Under the pieces are notes generated by a model. The model was not told where the DNA came from, did no database searches, and saw only the letters and a list, made by a program, of their open reading frames with translations. Below, piece by piece: positions 1 through 8,971 of a stretch of DNA of 33,090 nt. The first letter of the stretch is position 1. Every line of letters begins with the position of its first letter. The position numbers and the translations under genes were made by a program. The DNA comes from a virus: positions 1 through 33,090 of the IMG/VR virus record IMGVR_UViG_3300022841_000039; one strand, written 5' to 3'.

Positions 1-70
1 ATTTGCTTTTCTTTAAGTCTACCCATCCGCCGAATATAGTTGATGTTGCTGTGACTATGGCTGACCACAT
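1..70 (-). CDS. Partial small protein at left edge, possibly membrane-associated
   Basis: An ATG at 70 overlaps the TAA of the upstream DUF5675 gene (TAATG), the same coupling used by many genes of this operon. The frame stays open for 23 codons to the window edge and begins MWSAIVTATSTIFGGW, a short hydrophobic stretch, followed by the basic VDLKKSK. The position after the tail genes would suit a lysis or holin-type gene, but the fragment is too short to decide. The 3' end lies outside the window. Confidence 0.55.
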   Translation of the reverse strand, partial: MWSAIVTATSTIFGGWVDLKKSK

Positions 71-447
71 TATGAATAAATCCTCATCAAATATTTAACA
101 TTTAACTCACTGTAGAATTGTAACATTCTTTCGCACGCTGTACGAGAAGCAACCGCAATTCCGTTACTATTTAAGCGTAAACATGGTGCGATGCAACCTA
201 GTAGTTGACTGACATTGTTAGCAGGATGAAATTCTATACTTGTGCGGGAATCAACGCCTAAAACATTAAAATAGGTGTGTCTGCCTGTTATATCACGCAT
301 AAAGAAGTAATCACCCTCTGGAATGCAAGATATATTGACCCTATTGTTATTCCACGGTAATTCAAGCGATGCCATTACTTGTCCATCGGGCAAGGTTAAC
401 TCGCCCGATGTGTGTGTTTTGTTGTATGTGCGTTTAATTGTTAACAT
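70..447 (-). CDS. DUF5675 family protein
   Basis: This 125-residue protein shows the features I associate with DUF5675: an N-terminal strand (MLTIKRTYNKTHTSGEL), then LPWNNNRVNISCIPEGDY, and later IEFHPANNVSQLLGCIAPC. DUF5675 proteins are found in phages and in secretion-system loci; their biochemical role is not established. The start overlaps the stop of the preceding membrane-protein gene (TAATG at 447), so the two are translationally coupled at the end of the tail operon. The family call is from pattern memory. Confidence 0.7.
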   Translation of the reverse strand: MLTIKRTYNKTHTSGELTLPDGQVMASLELPWNNNRVNISCIPEGDYFFMRDITGRHTYFNVLGVDSRTSIEFHPANNVSQLLGCIAPCLRLNSNGIAVASRTACERMLQFYSELNVKYLMRIYS

Positions 448-1067
448 TACTTTTTAAATCTTGGTCTAAAGGATGGAATCGATCTGTCTTTGAATGGAGC
501 CACATTGAAAGTATAGCCCTCTTTTCTTACTCGGTTATACCATATGTGGTTAGGGTTAAAATAATCAAAATAAAACTCATAGCCATAGTCAAAAGCCAAA
601 CCAAACACTTTTCTGCGCTTAAAATATCTTTTTTTACCGTCCTTTCCAATCCAAATTGCAGTTTTTTCAACCTCTCCATCATCTATTTTTATTATTTTTA
701 TATCGTCAAAATGTATAGATGTGCCAAACCAATCTGTGAGGCGTAAATTCCAGCACACATTCCTTTGAGAACACCATTTATAACCATACCACCACTTTTT
801 AAATATAGATAAATCAGACCAGATAACGCCTAAGTAGTCTGGATACCATCCTTGTATTGTTTTACCGTCTACGTTTTTCCAATACTTACGTATATTTTCT
901 GGGTCGCATCCAGTACCATTCCAGCCATCTTCACGGCAACCAAAAATATAATCTAACCCCCACGGCAACCTATCTAACTCTTTTATTGTTGCGTAAATTG
1001 TAGGTATAAATAAAATGATTGGTGCGAAAATAAACATAGCTAATCTAAATATAGTTTTAATTATCAC
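447..1067 (-). CDS. Tail-region membrane protein, function unknown
   Basis: This 206-residue protein starts at a GTG overlapping the TGA of the 714-residue tail protein (GTGA), with AGAGGATC upstream. Residues about 5-27 form one hydrophobic helix (LAMFIFAPIILFIPTIYATI). The remainder is rich in Trp, Tyr and Cys, with a RNVCWNLRLTDW segment near the middle and a basic C-terminus. Similar single-helix, Trp-rich proteins occur beside tail genes in other phages and may belong to a DUF family (I think of DUF7338), but that name is a guess. It could act in lysis, superinfection exclusion or late host-envelope interaction; nothing in the sequence decides. Confidence 0.6.
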   Translation of the reverse strand: MIIKTIFRLAMFIFAPIILFIPTIYATIKELDRLPWGLDYIFGCREDGWNGTGCDPENIRKYWKNVDGKTIQGWYPDYLGVIWSDLSIFKKWWYGYKWCSQRNVCWNLRLTDWFGTSIHFDDIKIIKIDDGEVEKTAIWIGKDGKKRYFKRRKVFGLAFDYGYEFYFDYFNPNHIWYNRVRKEGYTFNVAPFKDRSIPSFRPRFKK

Positions 1068-3208
1068 AATATTGATCCTCTTATGTCTCCTGTTGTTATA
1101 TAAGTTATGGTAAACCCGTCGCGGTCTATCGCAGCACCACCTGCTGATCCACTTGTTGAATCACCTAAGCCACCGCCGTCCTCGCCTGTTGCTTCTTGAG
1201 GCTCAAATCCGTCAGTAGATGAAGCAAAACCACCTGATCCGCCTGATGTATTTGTCCCATCTTGTGCTTGTGTTACAATACCAGCAGAGCCATTGTTATT
1301 TGTTCCAGTACCAGCAACCCCATTCAAATATCCAGCACCACCACCGCCAGCAGCTTGCACTCCAACGCTTGATGTATCTTCACCACCCGCACCACCGCCG
1401 CCAATTATACCAGAGTTAACCAACCTTATATTAGCCGCTAATTTTAATCCTAAACCACCCGCAGTTGAAGATCCGCCAGTACTAGCACCAGTTCCACCAA
1501 GACCAAGAATTAAACCCCTGACATCTAGTTTTATTGGGTTTGCCAATGTACCAGGGAATGATCCGGTGTTAACGGCCTCGGTTAGTGATGTCGATCCTGT
1601 TACGCAAGATGAATCAAACACAAATACAATATCATACGTATCCAAAACATCTGGATAAACACTGTCATATTCTGCGCGAAGGTTTATATTTTCAATGTTA
1701 CCGGCTAAAACAACTAATCTTTGGTTCGGATCATCGCTGTCTAAATCTTCCGGCAATTCTATGCCGTAGCCATGTTCTATCGCTGTGTACTTATATGCCT
1801 TGCTTTCACCCGCGCTAATTACTTGCACCGGCATATCGTACCTATTGCCTGTTGTCTCATCTAGCACTAAATCGCTATTAATGAATAGCGGATCGCCAGT
1901 CCATAAAGCGCCATCTTTTGCATCAAGTGAAAAGCTAACTTCTCTCGGTGTATCTTGGAATCTTCTCCCCCACTTAGCAGCCAGTCTAATCGCAGCGGCT
2001 CTATTTGAGTTGTTTATCCATCTGCTATTTATCACTTTGTATGCTTGTATGCCGCCATACTTAGCTATGCTAGTTGGGGTTATTCTTATATAACCTTGTT
2101 TATAGTTCCTAATTTCGTCTAGTTTTTCTGTAGGGTCTTTTTGTCCAAAGTTTACGATTACAGTTGAAACCCTCATTGCCGTTTTATCTTTTACTGAAAC
2201 ACTACCAGATAAAAAGTTCGCCTCTGGCGTATATACATCTGAACTGTCTGGAGGTGGTTTAACTGCGGTCATTATTATTTTATTGACTCGCTCATCCCAA
2301 AATAAATAGTGCGGCGCTGACTCTCCGAGTTCTTTAAGTAAGTCTGAGACACCTATAGGCTCAGTGATTAAAGTCTCGTATAGCCCTGGGAAATACAAAT
2401 CACTTTCACTATCCCACTGAGACTTATCAATCTGAGCCGCAGGAACACCCGCATATTCAGTTAGCAAGTCGTATGCAATATCAGCCAATGAATCACTATA
2501 TTGCAGGCATAATTGAAACTCATCGTTTTGTGAGTGTTCAATCGCTAAAGTCGTATACTGGCTACGTACAATAGTAAAATTATCGCCGGATCGAGTAAAT
2601 GAAACAACCTCGTCGCCCATTCTACCAAAGCCGCTTGCAGGATAACCACTAGCACCAACACCAGCGGGAGTTAATGTGATACTGGTAGTTGTATCTATAA
2701 TATCAGCAGAAAGTTTGCCTGCTGACTTCTGAGGCGCTTTTGCTCTATCGTTTGATGCTAGTTTTAATGTATCTTTAGCAGTTAAAGAGACGCCTTTTTC
2801 AGTCATAGAAAATGATTCTATGACGTAATCTCTGCGCTGAAAGTTATCAGTAGAATAAATATTATTTTCTATGTAACCGCTATATATTGAAAGCCTGCCG
2901 CCTTGATACCCTGCGTTTTTTGCTCGCCAATTAGCCCAGAACCGAACTGGCGCTGATGCTGTTCCGTATATTGTGTAGTCTTGATGCTCATTCATTGATA
3001 CTGATGCGGTTGCTCTAACGCCTAACCCGCCGCCTAAGTCTATTCGCGCCGGTGACATTGTTTGCCCGGTCATTGTCGGAATTGCAGAAAGTCCAACAGG
3101 CAAAGTATATCTGTTTTCACAGAAACGATATGTGTTTGAGTTAACTTCTACCTCACAATACCAAAAGTGTTCCTTTGTGTATTGCCCTCTAAGTGTATCA
3201 AAAGCCAT
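1064..3208 (-). CDS. Tail-tip / host-specificity protein with glycine-rich C-terminus
   Basis: This 714-residue protein is the longest in the window and is coupled to the preceding gene by TAATG. Residues 1-540 look like a tail-hub or tip protein: alternating beta segments, and a segment about 250-330 with LADIAYDLLTEYAGVPAAQID and FWDERVNKIIM, as in gpJ-like proteins. From about residue 560 the sequence becomes glycine-rich (GLGGTGASTGG, GGGGAGG, AGGGGAGYLNG), like the glycine-rich adhesin domains in some phage receptor-binding proteins. Its place near the end of the tail module fits a baseplate/tip protein that contacts the host. The family is not certain. Confidence 0.65.
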   Translation of the reverse strand: MAFDTLRGQYTKEHFWYCEVEVNSNTYRFCENRYTLPVGLSAIPTMTGQTMSPARIDLGGGLGVRATASVSMNEHQDYTIYGTASAPVRFWANWRAKNAGYQGGRLSIYSGYIENNIYSTDNFQRRDYVIESFSMTEKGVSLTAKDTLKLASNDRAKAPQKSAGKLSADIIDTTTSITLTPAGVGASGYPASGFGRMGDEVVSFTRSGDNFTIVRSQYTTLAIEHSQNDEFQLCLQYSDSLADIAYDLLTEYAGVPAAQIDKSQWDSESDLYFPGLYETLITEPIGVSDLLKELGESAPHYLFWDERVNKIIMTAVKPPPDSSDVYTPEANFLSGSVSVKDKTAMRVSTVIVNFGQKDPTEKLDEIRNYKQGYIRITPTSIAKYGGIQAYKVINSRWINNSNRAAAIRLAAKWGRRFQDTPREVSFSLDAKDGALWTGDPLFINSDLVLDETTGNRYDMPVQVISAGESKAYKYTAIEHGYGIELPEDLDSDDPNQRLVVLAGNIENINLRAEYDSVYPDVLDTYDIVFVFDSSCVTGSTSLTEAVNTGSFPGTLANPIKLDVRGLILGLGGTGASTGGSSTAGGLGLKLAANIRLVNSGIIGGGGAGGEDTSSVGVQAAGGGGAGYLNGVAGTGTNNNGSAGIVTQAQDGTNTSGGSGGFASSTDGFEPQEATGEDGGGLGDSTSGSAGGAAIDRDGFTITYITTGDIRGSIL

Positions 3209-3993
3209 TAACCATGTCCTTGCAAGTCAAACCCAACGCTCATATACGTTCTTCTGCCGCTAAGTGATGGCTTTATATCTTCATTAACAGAAACATAGCC
3301 AACATCATTAGGATATAATAAGAGATTCCACGCAAAAAAGAAAGGCAAAGACTTGGCATTTTGCATAAACGCAAAAAAATCACCACGAACAAAATCACTC
3401 GGAAGATTATCCCAAGAAACAGAAGTTTCGAACCCTCTTGATTTAATTTCACGACCCACCCATTGACCTGTTTCTGTTGTTGAATTTGAATACTCTGTTA
3501 CTGCTGACAATGGCAGAGGTGAGTGACCGCTGAAGAATGGTCTTGGCATTTGCATTGAAATGCCCGCTGAAACAACACCAACGTAGCCGTCCACCGTGCC
3601 GGTGAATGTAATTATTAACTCTTTAACGCTAACAGTAGTAGCACTATGCAGCATTATTGCCGTATCAGTTGTGGGAGTAGTCGCACCGAATGATACTAGT
3701 GTGCCGCCTGTAGTCGCCTTGTACGATGCTAATACTGAATATTTATCACCTAAGTTGTGAGCGCCTAAGCATACAGTGTCTATGCTTACATTAACCGGCA
3801 ATACATAGGTAATCGTTTGTGTTTCCGTAAAAGTAAACCGCTCGAATGTGTTTGGCAGTAAAGTATATGACGGATTTACTCCGCCGCTTGAAGTAGCAGC
3901 AGATCCAGTTAATAAATTATTGTGTAGTATTCTCGCATGATTTAATGCGAAAGGCGCTGATGCGTTATCCTGTACAGGTATCAATAAACCCAT
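3208..3993 (-). CDS. Tail-tip associated protein, possibly Dit-like
   Basis: This 261-residue protein starts at an ATG that overlaps the end of the 135-residue gene by 13 nt. An N-terminal APFALNHARILHNNLLTG segment is followed by a beta-sandwich-like region (about 50-150, DTVCLGAHNLGDKYSV), reminiscent of galactose-binding folds. The C-terminus (WDNLPSDFVRGDFFAFMQ, RRTYMSVGFDLQGHG) resembles proteins that precede tail-hub proteins in many siphophages. I infer a distal-tail or adaptor role from position and secondary-structure pattern. No catalytic motif is visible. Confidence 0.5.
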   Translation of the reverse strand: MGLLIPVQDNASAPFALNHARILHNNLLTGSAATSSGGVNPSYTLLPNTFERFTFTETQTITYVLPVNVSIDTVCLGAHNLGDKYSVLASYKATTGGTLVSFGATTPTTDTAIMLHSATTVSVKELIITFTGTVDGYVGVVSAGISMQMPRPFFSGHSPLPLSAVTEYSNSTTETGQWVGREIKSRGFETSVSWDNLPSDFVRGDFFAFMQNAKSLPFFFAWNLLLYPNDVGYVSVNEDIKPSLSGRRTYMSVGFDLQGHG

Positions 3994-4388
3994 GACTTAC
4001 CAGCCCAAGTTTGAATCTTGCCGGTTAAATCACTAACAGGTTCTGTGCCTATAATATCTCCTTCGTCGTCAAAGACGTTAGTGTCTATCCAGTAATTTAA
4101 CAATACAGACTGGTCAACGGTTTCATTTTCAACTGCTAAAACATCCCAATCTAAATCAAACCCGTATTGGTTGCCGTCCTCGTCAAATAAATCATTGTTA
4201 GTCACTGCATTTAATGTTGCTGCATCAATATCAGCATTAATCAAACGTAATTCTTTACCAAGATAAACACCTGTATCGACTAAACGACTATCAGCAAAAA
4301 CACCTTTATGTTTTGCAATAGTTTTTTGCAAGGCTTCCGGCATAGCTTCAAATGTTGTGCCTTCTGGTATTGCGATTATAAACATCAT
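3981..4388 (-). CDS. Small tail-region protein, unknown
   Basis: This 135-residue acidic protein is unrecognised. The start overlaps the TGA of the 659-residue fibre gene (ATGA); a second ATG lies directly after the first, so the start is uncertain by one codon. The C-terminus has repeated acidic segments (DLFDEDGNQYGFDLDWDVLA, VFDDEGDIIGTE). It lies between a fibre-like and a tip-like gene and overlaps both, so a tail assembly or chaperone role is plausible but not shown. Confidence 0.55.
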   Translation of the reverse strand: MMFIIAIPEGTTFEAMPEALQKTIAKHKGVFADSRLVDTGVYLGKELRLINADIDAATLNAVTNNDLFDEDGNQYGFDLDWDVLAVENETVDQSVLLNYWIDTNVFDDEGDIIGTEPVSDLTGKIQTWAGKSWVY

Positions 4389-6364
4389 AGTGCTTTTACC
4401 TCGTCTGCTGTTAGTGCGTAATTGTAAACTCTAAAGCTTTTAACGTTGCCGTATAAACTACCCGCCATTGAAAAGGTGGTTGCAGTGCCGCTAGGTGGTA
4501 ACTTTACAGCAGTGCCTTGACTAATATTATCGACATAGAGTTCAAAACTAGCAAGACCACTACTGTTAGTGTATCTTTTTGCTGCTAAACCACCAACTTC
4601 TACATTGTAAGATACTGAATTCACGCCTTCTCTAAGTCGAGCCTCTCCTGTGCCGTTATCCATTAATCGTAAGTATCGACTTGTAACTCCTTCAATATTG
4701 TATAGTTGCTGATTGTTCCCAGATGAAACCGCAAAATTTCCAATTAAACTTGCCACGCTAGTTATTGAAAACTTACTATTAAAGTTTGGTAAAAGTCCTA
4801 TGGGTAAATCTAAAGAATCAGCCGCCCTAGTAACCGCCGATCCTTCTGTTCTTATATAGCTAGTGGCAAATGGTAGGGCTTCGAATTGTGCGCCCCATAT
4901 CAAATAATCGGCGGCTGTTGAGCCATAAAGCACAATTGTGCTAGATGTAGCTATCGCTATGAAACTAATTGAACACCTAAACCAACCGTTTGATATATAT
5001 TTAATGTTTGCATTAAGAGTTGATGCCCCTATAGAGGTAACGAGTCCTGTAATCGTGTTAAATCTAGCTTCTGCGGTTGCGCCATTTAATTTTATTTGAA
5101 CAGTTTCAGGATTGTTATTTTTTAAATAAACTGACGCGGTGTATGTAGATCCTATTACTGTTGCGGCTGCTTTAAAAACCCCAGATGTAGCACCAGTAGT
5201 TACAAACCTATCAGCTGAAAATGTACCATCTAATGCCAGTCCTGAATTTTCTGTAATCGTTGGTGAACCGTTAGGATTCCAGCCTCCTATCTCCTCTGAA
5301 TCAGTAAATAAATTAGTACTCGCCCCCTCTGCCAAATACCCCAAACAATCACCTGTTGCCGCATCGTATTCAATGCGTGGGCTTGCGGTGAATGATTGTG
5401 TTACTGCTGTTGCTAGTGTTTTGACGTATGGTAAAGGTTTAATACCTAAAGTAGCTTGCGCTCCATGTAAATATAAAAACTTCCCTGTTCCGACATAAGC
5501 GGAAAAAGTGTCTAAATAAAATCTGAATTTTAATGCTGTTGATGCTGCTATAATTGAAATAGAGCATCTATACCAACCATCACCAACGTACTCTATAAAA
5601 CCGTTTGTTGGAGTGCCTATACTTGATAATATTGTTCCGTTTAATAAATCAAACATATATCCGTCTGCGCTATCAACATCATAAACCCCAATTTTATTTA
5701 AATTTCCGGCTTTTGCGTAAACACTTAAATTATAAATAGAACCTGAAACAACCGTTTGATTTGATAGTGTTAATGTGTGCACTCTATTTGCAGTATTATC
5801 AATTATTTTATCGGCTGTTTTGGTTTTATCGGGTGCGGCAATTGAATTAGCTAAAACAGTAACTTCGTCTTTAACCCAAGCCGCATTATCAAACTGCTCG
5901 CTATACAAAGATAAATTCTCAACATCACCAACAAAATCATTTTTTAACACATAATCGTATTGGTTAAACTGGTTTTTATTCCGACCAATATAACTCCCTG
6001 AACTTGCGCGGCTGTAATCAAAATCAACGTTGTAAAGTTGCTGACAGAAGTCTAAATTAACAACATCGCCACCTGTACGCAATGCAGCGCCAGAATTTAA
6101 GGGATTGTTTGCAACAGGCAATGGTGTAGAGCTAGGCGCTACCGTACTTCTAGCAGTTGGCAATCCAGTAGTTGCTGGGGTTAAACTTGTCCGCGCGGTA
6201 GGGGTTGCTGTGGTGCTAGGCGCTACTGCTGGGTTAGCTGTCGGGTTTGCCGTAGTACTAGGCGTTACCGATGTTCTTGCTGTAGGGTTTGCCGTTGTGC
6301 CAGCGCCCTCGGCTGGTAGTGCTGACGGTGCATCTGTTCCCGCTGGGGGTAATGGCGTTGACAT
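4385..6364 (-). CDS. Fibre-like tail protein: Thr/Pro/Ala repeats, two sugar-binding-like domains, LamG-like C-terminus
   Basis: This 659-residue protein has four visible parts. Residues about 5-95 are a low-complexity repeat of TANPTA / TSVTPSTT type. Residues about 140-310 and 345-510 look like two copies of a carbohydrate-binding-like module (LSLYSEQFDNAAWV...SIYNLSVYAKAG and LFTDSEEIGGW...STYTASVYLKNN). The last about 150 residues resemble a LamG/concanavalin jellyroll, ending SFRVYNYALTADEVKAL. It follows the tape measure gene directly. A receptor-binding or virion surface fibre role is inferred; no enzymatic motif was noticed. Confidence 0.65.
   Translation of the reverse strand: MSTPLPPAGTDAPSALPAEGAGTTANPTARTSVTPSTTANPTANPAVAPSTTATPTARTSLTPATTGLPTARSTVAPSSTPLPVANNPLNSGAALRTGGDVVNLDFCQQLYNVDFDYSRASSGSYIGRNKNQFNQYDYVLKNDFVGDVENLSLYSEQFDNAAWVKDEVTVLANSIAAPDKTKTADKIIDNTANRVHTLTLSNQTVVSGSIYNLSVYAKAGNLNKIGVYDVDSADGYMFDLLNGTILSSIGTPTNGFIEYVGDGWYRCSISIIAASTALKFRFYLDTFSAYVGTGKFLYLHGAQATLGIKPLPYVKTLATAVTQSFTASPRIEYDAATGDCLGYLAEGASTNLFTDSEEIGGWNPNGSPTITENSGLALDGTFSADRFVTTGATSGVFKAAATVIGSTYTASVYLKNNNPETVQIKLNGATAEARFNTITGLVTSIGASTLNANIKYISNGWFRCSISFIAIATSSTIVLYGSTAADYLIWGAQFEALPFATSYIRTEGSAVTRAADSLDLPIGLLPNFNSKFSITSVASLIGNFAVSSGNNQQLYNIEGVTSRYLRLMDNGTGEARLREGVNSVSYNVEVGGLAAKRYTNSSGLASFELYVDNISQGTAVKLPPSGTATTFSMAGSLYGNVKSFRVYNYALTADEVKAL
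6095..6340 (-). repeat. Degenerate codon repeat encoding Thr/Pro/Ala stalk
   Basis: About 80 codons at the 5' end of the fibre gene repeat short units reading TANPTA, TARTSVTPSTT and TARSTVAPSS. The DNA copies have diverged at third positions, so the protein pattern is better kept than the DNA pattern. This fits a flexible extended linker. Confidence 0.7.
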
Positions 6365-6407
6365 TGTGAAACCTCTTAATATTTATTGTTTGATTATATG
6401 CTAAAAA

Positions 6408-8417
6408 CTAGCCGCCTGCAAAGTTTACGGTGTAGCCATCGCCTAACGCTTGGTTTAGCGTATCAACTAATTGACCTCCACTAATTAAACTGTTCGCGTC
6501 TATTCCTGCAATTGATATATTTCTATCTTGACCGCCTCCACCTGCACCGCCTCCAGTTGTTCTAGTCGCTGGCAATCCGCCGCTAAATGTATTTGATCCA
6601 CCACCAGCACCGCCGAACTTTTGCTTTGCTATGCCTTGAATTTGAACAGCACTAGCGGCGCCCTGTGCGACCGCTAAAGGTATATTAAGCGGATAGGGTA
6701 CGCTTGACATAGTTTTTGATACAGCAGCGTAGCCGTCAACGATAGCCTGACCAATTGCAGCCGCCTTGCCGATCTCAAATAACTTACGGCTCTCGGTATT
6801 CATTAGCGTGGATAACGCGCCAAATGTAGCTGATGCATTCCCTAGAGTGGTTTGTTTTTTATTCTCTTCTTCTTTCTTTTTTCGATCTGTTTCTTTTTTG
6901 TTTATTTCACCAATATCAGCGGCTAACTTTTCAGCTTTCTTCTTTTTTAGTTCGTCATATTCGTCGCGTTTTAGTCCGTCTTTTATTAAGGACTCTTCTA
7001 GCATAATTAGTTCTGTTTCTATTTTTTCTTTTAATAGCTCAGACTCTGTTTTAAACTCATTCCTAATTCTTTCTAGGTTTGAGCCGCGTGCGCTTTCTTG
7101 AGCTTTTAAGTCAGCCTTGACCTTTGCTGTTTTTGCAGCTTCCTCTCTTTCAGTTTCAGATAGTGATATTTGCGCTGCTTCTGCTTTTTCTATTTCGGTT
7201 ATTAAAACAGCAATGTGTTCTGGTAATACGCCAGATGCGCCATCGCTTAACTCGAACGCTAAGGCCATTCTTCTAGCTGCGTTTGCGCCACCCTCAGTTT
7301 CAGCCCTAACCACTGCTAACTGTTGAGCTAAAACTTGCGACATTTCAATGGCTTTTGTTATTGATTTGGCTTCACCTTCCGAATTTAGCTGACCATTTAA
7401 ATCTGCCATTGCCATTCGTAAAAGATTTGTTATGTCAGTCCCTCGCCTAACTCCATCAAATAGAGGGATTAAGGAATCGCCCAGATCAATTAACTTTCTA
7501 TTTGACTGGCCAGTCTGTTCTCCAAGAGACGATAAAGCATTTTCAAGCGCTCCAACCCCTAAAGCGTTTTTGTTATTTGCAAAAAAACTTAATGCTTGGG
7601 CTAATTCAACGGCTTGCGGTCTTGTTAGGTCTAACTTTCTACCTAGACCAGAAATAGCCATTTCTGTGTCCATTATTTTTTTAGCGGTTACACTTCCAAG
7701 CGAGCCAGCTAATGAACCTGCTTTTTCTGCAAATTGCTCAACAGATAAACCAGATTCGAATAAAACATCATTAAAGGATTTAAAGTCACCCTGACTTAAA
7801 TTTATTATGGATTTAGATATATCATTTGTAGCTATCTTAATCATATCACCAGCTTCAAATATATTTGAAGCTAATTCAAACTTGGCTAACGAGTCAGACC
7901 TTGCAGCTAATTTATTTAATGATTCTGTGAAACTTAAGACGCCTCCTGAGGAAAGTTCAAAGTTTTTTGATAAGCTTACCGTAACCTCCTCTAATTGCTC
8001 AATTGCGCTTTTTGAGTTAGCAAGTCCAGGAAGCAAGCTTATTCCTATTGCCGCCCCAATGCCTACAATTGAGCCAATCAATGGCGCACCAAGCACAATA
8101 CCCAAATCAGCCCCTTGTTGACTTAAGGCCATCATAGGGTTAACGCCGCCTTGTATCTGTCCTACCATTTGTTGCAACTGGATTGAAGCCATACCAGCAG
8201 AGCGACCCATACCAGCCATTGATTTTGCTGATTTTTGTGATTGCTTAGATTGTCTAGTTAGCGCCTTTCCAGTTCCAGACAGTGCTGCATCTGTCTTTTT
8301 AAACTCATTCTGTATCTTTTTAGCAGAGGTTGTAATTGCTTGCTCTGATTTAATTACACCGGACGCATCAACATCAGCTTTAAGTTCAACAAAGACCCCA
8401 TCAATTCTTTCAGCCAT
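6408..8417 (-). CDS. Tail tape measure protein
   Basis: This 669-residue protein has the usual tape-measure pattern: an N-terminal domain (MAERIDGVFVELKADVDASG), a Gln/Ser/Lys-rich helical stretch, a hydrophobic segment at about 103-131 (GIVLGAPLIGSIVGIGAAIG), long charged coiled coil at about 420-530, and a Gly-rich C-terminus. It sets tail length; at about 0.15 nm per residue, 669 residues would predict a tail near 100 nm. It lies just downstream of the frameshifted chaperone genes, the canonical order. AAGGA sits 9 nt before the ATG, and the ATG immediately follows the stop of the T reading frame. Confidence 0.9.
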   Translation of the reverse strand: MAERIDGVFVELKADVDASGVIKSEQAITTSAKKIQNEFKKTDAALSGTGKALTRQSKQSQKSAKSMAGMGRSAGMASIQLQQMVGQIQGGVNPMMALSQQGADLGIVLGAPLIGSIVGIGAAIGISLLPGLANSKSAIEQLEEVTVSLSKNFELSSGGVLSFTESLNKLAARSDSLAKFELASNIFEAGDMIKIATNDISKSIINLSQGDFKSFNDVLFESGLSVEQFAEKAGSLAGSLGSVTAKKIMDTEMAISGLGRKLDLTRPQAVELAQALSFFANNKNALGVGALENALSSLGEQTGQSNRKLIDLGDSLIPLFDGVRRGTDITNLLRMAMADLNGQLNSEGEAKSITKAIEMSQVLAQQLAVVRAETEGGANAARRMALAFELSDGASGVLPEHIAVLITEIEKAEAAQISLSETEREEAAKTAKVKADLKAQESARGSNLERIRNEFKTESELLKEKIETELIMLEESLIKDGLKRDEYDELKKKKAEKLAADIGEINKKETDRKKKEEENKKQTTLGNASATFGALSTLMNTESRKLFEIGKAAAIGQAIVDGYAAVSKTMSSVPYPLNIPLAVAQGAASAVQIQGIAKQKFGGAGGGSNTFSGGLPATRTTGGGAGGGGQDRNISIAGIDANSLISGGQLVDTLNQALGDGYTVNFAGG

Positions 8418-8618
8418 TTAAATAAATCCTTCGCCTGTTGAGCGGTCTATTAAATCATCCCAAAATTCAACGCGGATTCCGTTGTGCAATTCAGGTGGTG
8501 TATTAAATTTCATTATCTCGCCAATTTCACGAGGGGACATCAACCAATATTCACTCGGTTGTATGCCCCACTCGGAAACCGCTAACGCATAAAGCGTATG
8601 ATACGGATATTCTGTTAT
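8418..8618 (-). CDS. Tail assembly chaperone T domain, made as a G-T fusion by -1 frameshift
   Basis: No start codon of its own is evident. Reading minus one from the A6 run at the end of G gives 66 codons without a stop (ITEYPYHTLYALAVSEWG, then IQPSEYWLMSPREIGEIM), ending in TAA one base before the tape measure ATG. The SEWG...PSEYW...REIGE pattern is typical of phage tail chaperone T domains. In lambda and many siphophages the G-T fusion is made at low frequency and helps the tape measure recruit tail tube subunits. The fusion here would be 183 residues. Filling exactly the gap between G and the tape measure supports it strongly. Confidence 0.83.
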   Translation of the reverse strand: MTEYPYHTLYALAVSEWGIQPSEYWLMSPREIGEIMKFNTPPELHNGIRVEFWDDLIDRSTGEGFI

Positions 8619-8968
8619 TTTTTCGCCGGTTTCGGCTTGGGCTTTTTTGTTGGTGTGTCCTCTGCGCTACTAGGGAACATAGCGGACAAAGCAGTTTTAG
8701 CCGAATTTATTAGACCGACTGGATCAGCATTAATAAGTTCAGCCCAAACATCCTCCGCATCAACATCAACACCAGCAGAATTTAACAGTAACGCATAAAA
8801 AGAGGATAACAAACTAGTAGGCGGGATTGACTCTTGTTCAACTAATAATTGAAGTTTAAGCAAATTAACGCCTTTTAGTTCTATTCGGTTTATCAAGTCC
8901 ATTGATAAAGCTATATCGTACTTCTCACCCTTGAACCCGATTGTAATTTCTTTTTGTATGCCTGCCAT
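8615..8968 (-). CDS. Tail assembly chaperone G
   Basis: This 117-residue protein has a beta-rich N-terminus (EITIGFKGEKYDIALSMDLI), a helical middle and a charged Pro/Lys tail (TPTKKPKPKPAKK) ending at the slippery A6 run. It sits between the tail tube and tape measure genes, where lambda gpG-type chaperones are found. They bind the tape measure protein and keep it soluble during tail assembly. Identification rests on position, length and the associated frameshift more than on sequence identity. Confidence 0.8.
   Translation of the reverse strand: MAGIQKEITIGFKGEKYDIALSMDLINRIELKGVNLLKLQLLVEQESIPPTSLLSSFYALLLNSAGVDVDAEDVWAELINADPVGLINSAKTALSAMFPSSAEDTPTKKPKPKPAKK
8618..8624 (-). promoter_or_regulatory. 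Programmed -1 frameshift slippery site (G AAA AAA)
   Basis: On the minus strand the last sense codons of G are GCG AAA AAA, directly before TAA. The heptamer G AAA AAA allows the tRNA pair to slip back one base; the shifted frame continues for 66 codons into the T domain. A short 4-bp hairpin lies about 20 nt downstream, but I see no strong stimulatory structure. Confidence 0.8.
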
Positions 8969-8971
8969 AAA

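Noticed and set aside
438-746. Plus-strand frame opposite the membrane protein gene
   Set aside because: Antisense shadow without a ribosome site; the minus-strand gene is coupled to both neighbours.
1219-2093. Plus-strand open frames opposite the tail-tip gene
   Set aside because: They lie antisense to a long, well-supported gene, have low-complexity His/Pro or Ser content and no ribosome site.
7503-7514. ACTGGCCAGT palindrome in the tape measure gene
   Set aside because: Short palindrome within coding DNA, not matching the box spacing.
6766-8121. Plus-strand open frames opposite the tape measure gene
   Set aside because: Phe/Ser-rich antisense shadows of the coiled-coil gene.
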